Source of the DNA: Dyella psychrodurans
GTDB lineage: Bacteria > Pseudomonadota > Gammaproteobacteria > Xanthomonadales > Rhodanobacteraceae
Length of the DNA: 64,000 nt
Reading direction: 5' to 3'
Assembly: GCF_003363265.1 (NCBI RefSeq)
Contig: NZ_QRBF01000001.1
Coordinates: 1,148,451 to 1,212,450 of the forward strand
How positions within the stretch are numbered: position 1 is the stretch's first letter; each line of letters starts with the position of its first letter. The translations under genes were made by a program, and so were the position numbers. The notes under the pieces are model-generated. The model saw only the letters and a program-made list of their open reading frames with translations. It made no database searches and was not told where the DNA came from. Below, in pieces: positions 1 through 6,869 of this stretch.

Positions 1-253
1 GACGCCCGTGCGCCGCGATAATCTCCTGGATGCCCGCTTCGCAGGATGCCTCCGAGGCGACATCCAGTTCGACCGTACGCAGGTCGACAGCATGCTCAGC
101 CGCATACTGTTGCACGGCGGCAACCTGAGGCGCATTGCGGCCCGTGGTTTCACGCATGCTCGCGTAGACGGTGTGCCCGGCGTGAGCAAGGGCTCGTGCG
201 GCAAGCGCACCAAAGCCACTGGATGCCCCGGTGATGACGATGACTTGTTTCAT
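1..253 (-). CDS. Short-chain dehydrogenase/reductase, N-terminal part (cut by window edge)
   Basis: Only the first 84 codons are present; the gene runs off the left edge. The protein begins MKQVIVITGASSGFG, a classical SDR Rossmann start with the TGxxxGxG cofactor loop at residues 8-15. It continues with a SMRETTGRN stretch and LDVASEASC, the usual second-strand and acidic D-V positions. The start is chosen because AAGGA lies about 9 nt upstream of the ATG. The gene follows another SDR gene on the same strand with a 65 bp gap, so the two are probably co-transcribed. Substrate cannot be judged; the catalytic Tyr/Lys region lies outside the window. Confidence 0.85.
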   Translation of the reverse strand, partial: MKQVIVITGASSGFGALAARALAHAGHTVYASMRETTGRNAPQVAAVQQYAAEHAVDLRTVELDVASEASCEAGIQEIIAAHGR

Positions 254-318
254 GATTAGGTTTCCTTGCGTTGAACGTTGGAAAATGCGCGACGGTGCGC
301 GCCGATATCCGCGCGCGA

Positions 319-1059
319 TCAGATGATTCCGCCATTGGCGCGCAACACCTGGCCGTTGACCCACCCACCATCCGGGCCTGCCAGGAAAGCGACGGTATTG
401 GCGATATCGCCGGGCTGTCCCAGCCGCTCCAGAGGCGCCAGCTTGGCCAGACGATCGACCACTTCCTGCGGCTTGCCCTTGAGGAACAGATCCGTCGCAG
501 TCGGACCCGGCGCAACGGCATTGACGGTGATGTCGCGCCCACGCAACTCTTTGGCGAACACGCTCGTCATCGCTTCGACACCGGCTTTGGTTGCGGCGTA
601 CACCGCATAGGTCGGCTGCAACAACGCGACTACGCTCGAGGAAAAATTGATGATGCGGCCGCCTGCGCGCAAACGCGTCGCCGCTTCGCGCAGCGTGTTG
701 AACGTACCTTTCAGATTGACGGCGATCTGGCGATCGAACGAGGCATCATCGGCATCGGCGATGCTGGCAAGGTTCATGATGCCGGCGTTGTTGACCAACA
801 CATCCACACCGCCAAAAGCGGTCTCCGCGGCATCGAAAAGCCGACGGACATCGGCGGCATCGCTGACATCGGCCTTTGCCGCCAACGCATGCCCACCCGC
901 CTGCTCGATCGTGCGCACCAGGGCTTCGGCCGGCGCGGCGTTTTCTGCGTAGTTGACGATGACCGTGAAACCGTCGTTCGCCAGGCGTTGTGCGATGGCG
1001 GCGCCGATGCCACGCGAAGCGCCGGTCACCAGGGCGACTTTCTGAGTTTGCTTATTCAT
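319..1059 (-). CDS. SDR family oxidoreductase (FabG-like)
   Basis: A complete 246-residue classical short-chain dehydrogenase, the usual length for the family. Visible motifs are TGASRGIG near residues 12-19 (NAD(P)H binding), VLVNNAG in the middle, a catalytic serine in INFSSSV, YAATK as the Tyr-x-x-x-Lys catalytic pair, and a C-terminal GQVLRANGG cap. GGAG lies 7 nt upstream of the ATG. It is transcribed away from a LysR gene starting at 1178, with 118 bp between them, and just upstream of a second SDR gene. That LysR protein is the probable regulator (inference). Substrate is unknown; many homologues are annotated 3-oxoacyl-ACP reductase or glucose dehydrogenase without proof. Confidence 0.92.
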   Translation of the reverse strand: MNKQTQKVALVTGASRGIGAAIAQRLANDGFTVIVNYAENAAPAEALVRTIEQAGGHALAAKADVSDAADVRRLFDAAETAFGGVDVLVNNAGIMNLASIADADDASFDRQIAVNLKGTFNTLREAATRLRAGGRIINFSSSVVALLQPTYAVYAATKAGVEAMTSVFAKELRGRDITVNAVAPGPTATDLFLKGKPQEVVDRLAKLAPLERLGQPGDIANTVAFLAGPDGGWVNGQVLRANGGII

Positions 1060-1074
1060 GAGTTTTCTCCGGGT

Positions 1075-1089
1075 CCGGCACCGTGCCGG
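1075..1089. repeat. 15-bp perfect palindrome in the SDR leader
   Basis: CCGGCAC, a central C, then GTGCCGG form a perfect inverted repeat just upstream of the SDR start codon. It could be a short mRNA hairpin or a protein site; GC-rich palindromes of this size also arise by chance. Confidence 0.35.
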
Positions 1090-1177
1090 CTTGGAAGAAC
1101 TCTAGGCTTTCAACTTGGATGAATAATCAGTGCTAATCTGGTAACAGAATTCTCCATCGGCGAACAATGAGGTCGAT

Positions 1178-2065
1178 ATGGACCGCCTGGACGTCATGCG
1201 GTTATTCACCCGGATCGTCGAGCGTCAGAGCTTCACCCTGGCCGCCCAGGACCTCGAATGGCCTCGTTCAACGGCCACGCAAGTCATCCAGGATCTGGAA
1301 AAGCGGCTGGGGGTGCGGCTGCTGCAGCGAACCACACGCCACGTAAAAGCCACGCTCGACGGCGAAGCGTATTACCGCCGTTGCATCGCGATTCTGGGCG
1401 ACGTCGAAGATGCCGAGGCGGCCTTCAGCGATGCCAAGCCACGAGGTTTATTGCGGATCGATGTCCATGGCACGCTGACGCGCCATTTCGTGTTGCCGGC
1501 GCTCCCCGCTTTTCTCGTCAGGTATCCGGATCTTCAACTGCATATCGGCGAAGGGGATCGCCTTGTCGATCTGGTCCGTGAAGGCATCGATTGCGTCCTG
1601 CGCGTGGGCGACTTGCACGACAGCGCGATGATAGGGCGGCGCGTTGCATTGCTCGAAGAAGTGACGTGCGCGAGTCCTGCCTATGTGGCGCGTTACGGCA
1701 ACCCGATCAGCATCGACGATCTCACGGGGCACGCCAGCATCGGCTTCGTATCATCGGCCAGCGGCATGGCACTGCCGCTTGAGTTCACCGTCAACGGCAA
1801 TCTGCGAAACGTCGCACTGCCCTCGACGGTGACCGTCACCAGTGCGGAGACCTACGTCGCGGCGGCCAAGCTTGGGCTCGGATTGATCCAGGTGCCTCGC
1901 TACCACGTACAAGCAGATCTGGCTGCGGGAACACTGGTTACTGTTCTTCCCGATTTTCCACCCTCGCCGACGCCGGTATCGCTGCTTTATCCGCACAGCC
2001 GGCAACTCTCGCCACGCGTCCGCGTCTTCATCGAATGGGTGACACAAGCATTCGCCCAGGCATAA
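1178..2065 (+). CDS. LysR family transcriptional regulator
   Basis: A 295-residue LysR-type regulator. The N-terminal winged helix-turn-helix is seen in residues 1-60 (MDRLDVMRLFTRIVERQSFT, then AAQDLEWPRSTATQVIQDLE and RLLQRTTRHVKAT). It is followed by a periplasmic-binding-protein-like effector domain (RGLLRIDVHGTL onward). GAGGTCGAT precedes the ATG. It is divergent from the SDR gene pair at its left and therefore likely controls them, as LysR genes often do with divergent neighbours. The effector ligand is not deducible. Confidence 0.93.
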   Translation: MDRLDVMRLFTRIVERQSFTLAAQDLEWPRSTATQVIQDLEKRLGVRLLQRTTRHVKATLDGEAYYRRCIAILGDVEDAEAAFSDAKPRGLLRIDVHGTLTRHFVLPALPAFLVRYPDLQLHIGEGDRLVDLVREGIDCVLRVGDLHDSAMIGRRVALLEEVTCASPAYVARYGNPISIDDLTGHASIGFVSSASGMALPLEFTVNGNLRNVALPSTVTVTSAETYVAAAKLGLGLIQVPRYHVQADLAAGTLVTVLPDFPPSPTPVSLLYPHSRQLSPRVRVFIEWVTQAFAQA

Positions 2066-2178
2066 AAGTCACGCAGCGCCGGTCTCCTTGATACGTGGCA
2101 CGTTCCGTTGAGTCGAAAGCAGGCATCGACCACCGTCAACACAACGGCGTCATCCATCGTCGATGCCATCTGCCTGCG

Positions 2179-3045
2179 CTAGCGTGCGCCTTCGACCAGT
2201 GCACGGACTGCCTGATCCAGATCGACCCGTCCCTTGCGAATGCTGGTGTCTTCGCCTTCGAAAGTGATCCAACCTTCGTTGAAGCCATCCAGCATCTGAA
2301 TCCGCGGCACGGGGTCGTTCATGCCCTGCGCGCGGAAGAGCCCGGCCCAGTCTTCCCGTGGCACGACCTCGGTACGGACGGTGCGGCCAAGGATTCTGGT
2401 GAACGCTGCGGCGATGTCGTTGGCAGATACGCGGCGCGGTCCTTCCAGCTCAACGATACGGGTGCCGGCCCATTGTTCCTGGATGAGCTCCGCCGCGACG
2501 CGTCCGACATCTTCTGTCGAGACCATCGGGAACGTCGCATCGACGGGCTGCAGGAAGCTATGGATGACACCATCCCGTTGTGCTGATTCGACATCCCATT
2601 GCAGATTGTCGAGAAACCAGCTGGGACGCAGTACCGTCAGCGGCATCGTCAGGCCGGTCAACGCCTCTTCGAGGATCGTGCGCTGGGTCAGCAGGTTGGG
2701 TTGTTTCGCCTGGGCGCCAATCGTCGACAGGCACACCACCCTTCCCGGAGCTGCGGCACTAAGCGCCTGCCGGATGGTCGCCGCACCTTGGCGAGCTTCC
2801 GGGAAACCCGGCGCCGGATCGAAATTGGACGGCGGCAGGATGAACACGCCCTCGGCACCTCGAAATGCGGCGGTCAGCGATGCCGCGTCGTCCATGTCGG
2901 CGATGGCCACCTCACAGCCTTTTTCGGCAAATGCCCTGCCCTTCTCAGCATCGCGGACGATGGCTCGTACAGGCTGGTTGGCGTTCAAGAGGGCGCGTGC
3001 CATGGCACTGCCGACTTTTCCGGTGATTCCGGTAATCGCGTACAT
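2179..3045 (-). CDS. NmrA-like NAD(P)-binding oxidoreductase
   Basis: A 288-residue atypical short-chain dehydrogenase of the NmrA/NAD(P)H-binding group. It starts MYAITGITGKVGSAMARALL with the GxxGxxG dinucleotide loop, then shows IVRDAEKGRAFAEKGCEV, a second-strand NADP-type Arg, and no YxxxK catalytic pair. An open frame extends six codons upstream, but AAGGAGAAATCC directly precedes the ATG at 3045, which fixes the start. It is divergent from the LysR gene at 3181, its probable regulator. Relatives include quinone-oxidoreductase-like and redox-sensing proteins; the actual role is unknown. Confidence 0.9.
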   Translation of the reverse strand: MYAITGITGKVGSAMARALLNANQPVRAIVRDAEKGRAFAEKGCEVAIADMDDAASLTAAFRGAEGVFILPPSNFDPAPGFPEARQGAATIRQALSAAAPGRVVCLSTIGAQAKQPNLLTQRTILEEALTGLTMPLTVLRPSWFLDNLQWDVESAQRDGVIHSFLQPVDATFPMVSTEDVGRVAAELIQEQWAGTRIVELEGPRRVSANDIAAAFTRILGRTVRTEVVPREDWAGLFRAQGMNDPVPRIQMLDGFNEGWITFEGEDTSIRKGRVDLDQAVRALVEGAR

Positions 3046-3140
3046 GGATTTCTCCTTGGTCAAAAGCGGTATGGGGGACGAAGCGAGTCCCGGTGCTGCG
3101 TAAGGTAGTGACTAACCACCATTGACTGAAGTGAAATCAG

Positions 3141-3154
3141 ATCAAATAATTGAT
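3141..3154. promoter_or_regulatory. Candidate LysR-type operator
   Basis: ATCAA-ATAA-TTGAT is a perfect inverted repeat in the short divergent region between the NmrA-like gene and its LysR neighbour, 27 bp from the LysR start. It contains T-N11-A, the loose consensus of LysR sites. Autoregulation plus control of the divergent gene is inferred. Confidence 0.5.
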
Positions 3155-3180
3155 GACATATAGTCAAAGGACATTTTCGA

Positions 3181-4098
3181 ATGGCGTTTGATGGGCGCGT
3201 GATCTCGAATGTCGGGGTGCTGGCGGCGATCATCGAAAGCGGCGGCTTTTCCCGCGCCGCCGAAACGCTTGGCCTGTCGCCCTCGGGCGTGAGCCGGGCG
3301 ATATCGCGGCTGGAGGCACGCATCGGCGTAAGGTTGCTGGACCGCAATACGCGGTCGGTATCGTTGACGGACGAGGGCCGGCGATTCTTCGAAAACGTTG
3401 CGCCGCTATTGAACGGCATCGAAAACGCGGTGGTGATGACCGCCGGCGCGGCCGAAACCGTAAGGGGGCGCCTGCGCGTCAATGTCGACGCGTTCTTCGC
3501 CCGCATGATGCTGGCCCCTCATGTCGCGCGCTTCATGGACATGCATCCGGACATTGCGCTGGAACTTGTCGTCAAGGATCAGCTTGGCGACCTAGTCGGT
3601 GAAGGTTTCGACATCGCCGTCCGCTTTGGTGAACCGCCCGAGTCCTCGCTCATCGCCCGCAAACTCGCCGAGACGCGCACGATCACTGTCGCCGCGCGGG
3701 CTTATCTGGAAAAACACGGTACGCCAGCGAACCCGAACGATCTGGCACAACACGAATGCATCCTGGTGCGTAACTCACTCACCGGACAACTGATGCGGGA
3801 TTGGCACTATCGGCGCAACCGGAAAACGCTCACGGCAAGTGTGCATGGACGACTGGTAGTCAACGAAGCCGGAACCCTGCTGGGCGCATGTCTGGCGGGT
3901 GCAGGAATCGCGCGCATGAAAGCCATCGGCATCCGCGACCAGCTCGCCGCCGGCGAACTGATCGAACTGTTACCCGATTGGCAATGCGAGGGTTTCCCTC
4001 TCTATGCCTTGTATCCGTCGCGCCATCTTCCCGCGGCCAAGGTTCGGGCCTTCATCGATTTCGTCGTTACGTCGGTGCTTGAGCCAACGAACAATTAG
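3181..4098 (+). CDS. LysR family transcriptional regulator
   Basis: A 305-residue LysR-type regulator. The helix-turn-helix lies in residues 1-65 (FSRAAETLGLSPSGVSRAIS, then RIGVRLLDRNTRSVSLTDEG), followed by an effector-binding domain (RGRLRVNVDAFFARMMLAPH, then DLVGEGFDIAVRFG). The C-terminal PLYALYPSRHLPAAKVRAFI tail is typical of the CrgA/AaeR-like subgroup. It is divergent from the NmrA-like oxidoreductase gene with 135 bp between the starts, and an inverted repeat lies in that gap. Control of the neighbour is inferred. Confidence 0.93.
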   Translation: MAFDGRVISNVGVLAAIIESGGFSRAAETLGLSPSGVSRAISRLEARIGVRLLDRNTRSVSLTDEGRRFFENVAPLLNGIENAVVMTAGAAETVRGRLRVNVDAFFARMMLAPHVARFMDMHPDIALELVVKDQLGDLVGEGFDIAVRFGEPPESSLIARKLAETRTITVAARAYLEKHGTPANPNDLAQHECILVRNSLTGQLMRDWHYRRNRKTLTASVHGRLVVNEAGTLLGACLAGAGIARMKAIGIRDQLAAGELIELLPDWQCEGFPLYALYPSRHLPAAKVRAFIDFVVTSVLEPTNN

Positions 4099-4133
4099 TG
4101 CCTGAAGTTCGCCTGGATCTGCATAGCGCAGCG

Positions 4134-4655
4134 TTACTTGCATGCTGCAAGCGGCACCTTATCGGCCATTCCCTCCGCATGGAGGGAAGCTGCCTCCTCG
4201 GCTGCGCGCGCATTCAAGGCGATGTGCTTCAGGCAATTTTGAAAAATTGCCAAATCCGCGTCACGAATCCCGTCCGTCAGCGACTCCATGGTCGTATCGA
4301 ACAAAGGTCCCAATTGATCTGCCAATGCCGCGCCGTCATCCGTAGCGCGAAGGTAAGCGACGCGCCTATCGTGATCGCTGGGAACGCGTACCACCAAGCC
4401 CCTCTGCACCAGGCGATCCACCAATCCCGTGATCGAGCTAGGCTGCACCTTGTACTGTCGCGCGAGGTCGATAGAGGTAACGTCGCTGCGGTCCCTTACC
4501 AGCAGAAGAACGCTTGCCTGCATCCCCGTTATGCCGCCGAGCGCGTAGGTATGCTGGGTGATGAACGACCATATGGCCATGTTGGCTCGCCCCGTAAGAT
4601 GGGCCAGACTTTGCGATAGGTCGGAAACGTGACAGGCGGCTCGTGAAGGGATCAT
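4134..4655 (-). CDS. MarR family transcriptional regulator
   Basis: A 173-residue winged-helix regulator of the MarR family. ITGMQASVLLLVRDR and the recognition region DLARQYKVQPSSITGLVDRL lie in the middle, followed by the wing VPSDHDRRVAYLRATDDG. The frame is open further upstream, with a TTG at 4730 overlapping the preceding stop and an ATG at 4694. The ATG at 4655 has GGAG eight nt upstream, the best ribosome site, and is preferred. It is the last gene of an overlapping leftward operon (TetR, receiver, ion channel, MarR). Ligand and targets are unknown. Confidence 0.85.
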   Translation of the reverse strand: MIPSRAACHVSDLSQSLAHLTGRANMAIWSFITQHTYALGGITGMQASVLLLVRDRSDVTSIDLARQYKVQPSSITGLVDRLVQRGLVVRVPSDHDRRVAYLRATDDGAALADQLGPLFDTTMESLTDGIRDADLAIFQNCLKHIALNARAAEEAASLHAEGMADKVPLAACK

Positions 4656-4726
4656 CACCGTTACTCCAATCAAATGCTTCAGGTTCTTTGCCATGGGTAG
4701 AGTTGCGCGATCCTTGAGGACAGGGA

Positions 4727-5425
4727 TCAATCTCCTCGCACGCGCATGATTTTGGTGACCGCGCGGGCAAGAAGCGTTGCGGGATACAAATGTCCGACGG
4801 AAGCCTCCAGCACGGACAAACTTCTGGCGATGGGGCTCACGGGAATGATGTCTCCAAATCCCACCGACGTCAGAATGGAAAACGAAAAGTATTCAAGGGC
4901 CGCGCGAAGCGCCGACTGGTCCGAATTGGGCGGCAAATTCGCGAACGCCCCGGGTGACACCGTGTTGATCAATCGAAAGACAAGGCCGAAGAGCAGCCCG
5001 ATATTCAGATAGAGGGCAATCGAACCCAATACGCGATGTCCCGTAAAACGCCCGGGAGCGAATACGGCTCTAAAGACCGCAATCGTCAACAACATGAACG
5101 TGGCGATCGCCAAGGCGTCTTCGGCCACGAGAAAGTCTTTCAGACTGTTGAAGCGCTCCAATACGGCAATGATGGCCGACAGCAACAGTGCCGCCAGGCC
5201 AATCATGAGCGGCGATCCCTTGTGGGTTGCAAAGATCACACACGAAGCGAAGATCAGCGGCAGAACGCCTACGACACTTGATGGAAGCCGCGACGATGTC
5301 GCTGCAGCAGGCACAACGCAGTAAATCGTGAAGCACTGCATCACCAACAGGAACGATAGTGCCGGATCACGCCACTTATCGCGCTGTTGCGACATGCGAT
5401 CCGCGAGCTGCCTGATCATCCACAT
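4727..5425 (-). CDS. Ion channel family protein (potassium-channel-like)
   Basis: A 232-residue inner-membrane protein with about six hydrophobic segments. They include VMQCFTIYCVVPAAAT, GVLPLIFASCVIFAT, LMIGLAALLLSAIIAVL and LNIGLLFGLVFRLINTV. A pore loop precedes the last helix and carries SVGFGD, a variant of the TVGYGD potassium selectivity filter. No cytoplasmic RCK or cyclic-nucleotide domain follows. Its start overlaps the end of the receiver gene by 10 bp. K+ conduction is suggested by the filter but not proven; Thr to Ser and Tyr to Phe changes are tolerated in known channels. Confidence 0.85.
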   Translation of the reverse strand: MWMIRQLADRMSQQRDKWRDPALSFLLVMQCFTIYCVVPAAATSSRLPSSVVGVLPLIFASCVIFATHKGSPLMIGLAALLLSAIIAVLERFNSLKDFLVAEDALAIATFMLLTIAVFRAVFAPGRFTGHRVLGSIALYLNIGLLFGLVFRLINTVSPGAFANLPPNSDQSALRAALEYFSFSILTSVGFGDIIPVSPIARSLSVLEASVGHLYPATLLARAVTKIMRVRGD

Positions 5426-5865
5426 GACCGGGCACCTCCCAAAGCTGCTTCATGGCCCCTTTTGACCGCGATATCGCGCATGATCCGTTGCAGGCCGCAA
5501 AAGTCGAGAGGCTTTGTGAAAAGCGGCAGCGAAGCATACGGGCCAGATAGCGAAATCGACGGGTCCGTGGAAACGCAAACAGTCGGTACGCCTTCGGCTC
5601 GAAGGAGATCCATCATCGCGTACGTCGTACTACGCGGATGACTGATGTCCACCACGGCGACGGCCAGCAAGTGATCCTGCCTGATCAGCGACACCGCACC
5701 CGAGGAGTCGTTGACGGAAACGAGCAGTGTGAGCAGGCCTTCCGACTCGATGGCGTCGCACAGGTCCGCAGCCACCGGCAAGTCGTCCTCCAGCACGAGA
5801 GCGCAACTGAGCGGAATGGAAGGTACGGCCATGATATTCAATGCGTGCACGTCGGCTCGGTTCAT
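5416..5865 (-). CDS. Stand-alone response-regulator receiver protein
   Basis: A 149-residue protein made of a single CheY-like receiver domain with no output domain. The acidic pocket is seen in ALVLEDD, the phospho-acceptor Asp in VAVVDISHP, the Thr/Ser switch in VCVSTD, and the conserved Lys in FTKPLDF. The ATG overlaps the TGA of the upstream TetR gene (ATGA), so translation is coupled, and its 3' end overlaps the ion-channel gene by 10 bp. No histidine kinase lies nearby, so the phosphodonor is unknown. A short 17-residue N-terminal extension precedes the first strand. Confidence 0.85.
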   Translation of the reverse strand: MNRADVHALNIMAVPSIPLSCALVLEDDLPVAADLCDAIESEGLLTLLVSVNDSSGAVSLIRQDHLLAVAVVDISHPRSTTYAMMDLLRAEGVPTVCVSTDPSISLSGPYASLPLFTKPLDFCGLQRIMRDIAVKRGHEAALGGARSCG

Positions 5866-6539
5866 TTCCTTTTGGCGGTCTTTGCCGCGACGCGATTCTG
5901 ATCAGCAACTGGTTGCGAAGCCGCACTGATGCCATACAGAAAGATGTCGACAGCCGACGTCACGTACTTCTTGATTTCTTTTTGGCCGGGTGGCGGACTA
6001 AGACCGAGGGCAACGCGCAGATGCAAGTTGTCGCGCAACATGCCAAGCAGATGGCCCGCGGCGATGTCGCAGTCCTCCAGGCGAATCTCCCCACGTTCTT
6101 TGGCGTGGTTTAGAACTTGCGCAACCCGATGCTGAGCCTTGCCAGGCCCGTTGACGTAATACGCCTTCGCTAGCTCCGGGAACCGCAGCGCTTCGGTGAG
6201 GATGGATCGATAGACACCAATGAAGCCCGGGGATAGCAGCGCGCTCGTCACATCGCACCCGAACTCAACAAGGGTTTCGCGCAAACCTTGATGCTCGATG
6301 CGCGCGTCATCCAGCGCAGCCATCGCCAGATTGGCGCTTTCAGAAACGAAGGCGACGAAGAGCCCTTCTTTGCTACCGAACTCTTGATAGATCGCGCGCT
6401 TGGATCCGCCCACGCGCTCGATGATCGAGTCGATGCTGGTTGCCGCGTAGCCCTGCAGGAAAAAGACTTCGCCGGCCGCCTGCAGCATGGCCCGGCGCCG
6501 ATCCGCTTTGGCTTGACGCTTTTTGGGGGGGTGATTCAT
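5862..6539 (-). CDS. TetR/AcrR family transcriptional regulator
   Basis: A 225-residue TetR-type regulator. The helix-turn-helix is at residues 12-60 (RRRAMLQAAGEVFFLQGYAA, then SIIERVGGSKRAIYQEFGSK), followed by an all-helical ligand domain containing LSPGFIGVYRSILTEALRFP, typical of AcrR C-terminal domains. The frame is open for 48 more codons upstream, but similarity begins at MNHPPKKRQ, chosen as start. A strong palindrome (6560-6586) lies 21 bp upstream, consistent with autoregulation. It heads the operon with the receiver, channel and MarR genes. The divergent efflux gene at 6870 is another possible target. Confidence 0.92.
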   Translation of the reverse strand: MNHPPKKRQAKADRRRAMLQAAGEVFFLQGYAATSIDSIIERVGGSKRAIYQEFGSKEGLFVAFVSESANLAMAALDDARIEHQGLRETLVEFGCDVTSALLSPGFIGVYRSILTEALRFPELAKAYYVNGPGKAQHRVAQVLNHAKERGEIRLEDCDIAAGHLLGMLRDNLHLRVALGLSPPPGQKEIKKYVTSAVDIFLYGISAASQPVADQNRVAAKTAKRK

Positions 6540-6559
6540 GGCTGGAATGGCCGTCGATT

Positions 6560-6586
6560 TGTGGTAATGTACGTTACCGTACCACA
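6560..6586. promoter_or_regulatory. Candidate TetR operator, 27-bp palindrome
   Basis: Outer arms TGTGGTA and TACCACA flank a 13-bp core that itself contains GTA and TAC at symmetric positions; 10 of 13 position pairs match. It sits 21 bp upstream of the tetR start codon. The length and odd-numbered centre fit TetR-family operators. Binding is inferred. Confidence 0.7.
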
Positions 6587-6684
6587 ATGACAAGACGGGT
6601 AAAAGTACGTTCTCGCGCCACACGGTCCCGGACCGGACGCCCGCCCTCACCTGTTCGCACATTCTCGGCTTGGGGTATTGCATT

Positions 6685-6702
6685 TATCTGCAAAGTCAGA
6701 TA
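6685..6702. promoter_or_regulatory. Inverted repeat upstream of the efflux operon
   Basis: TATCTG and CAGATA, separated by six bases, form a perfect inverted repeat about 170 bp upstream of the MFS gene. The TATCTG element recurs at 6804-6809 beside the second palindrome, suggesting two sites for one regulator, most simply the MarR protein of the operon. Confidence 0.45.
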
Positions 6703-6809
6703 CTGTATTATCAGAATATGGCAAACCGCTCTGATAGCCGGCAGATGTAACCCGCCATCCTCTGCCCACCTCCTGGCTGTTTTGCCCGTTTTTTTTAACT
6801 ATTTATCTG

Positions 6810-6824
6810 ACTTGTCAGACAAGT
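6810..6824. promoter_or_regulatory. Candidate MarR operator upstream of the efflux operon
   Basis: ACTTGTC, A, GACAAGT is a perfect 15-bp palindrome 46 bp before the MFS start, in an AT-rich stretch. Size and position suit a MarR-type dimer site that would block the efflux promoter. The operon encodes a MarR protein at 8472. Confidence 0.55.
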
Positions 6825-6869
6825 TATCCGAACTCAATCCTTCGTACTCGTTAAGGCATCAGGCACTTT

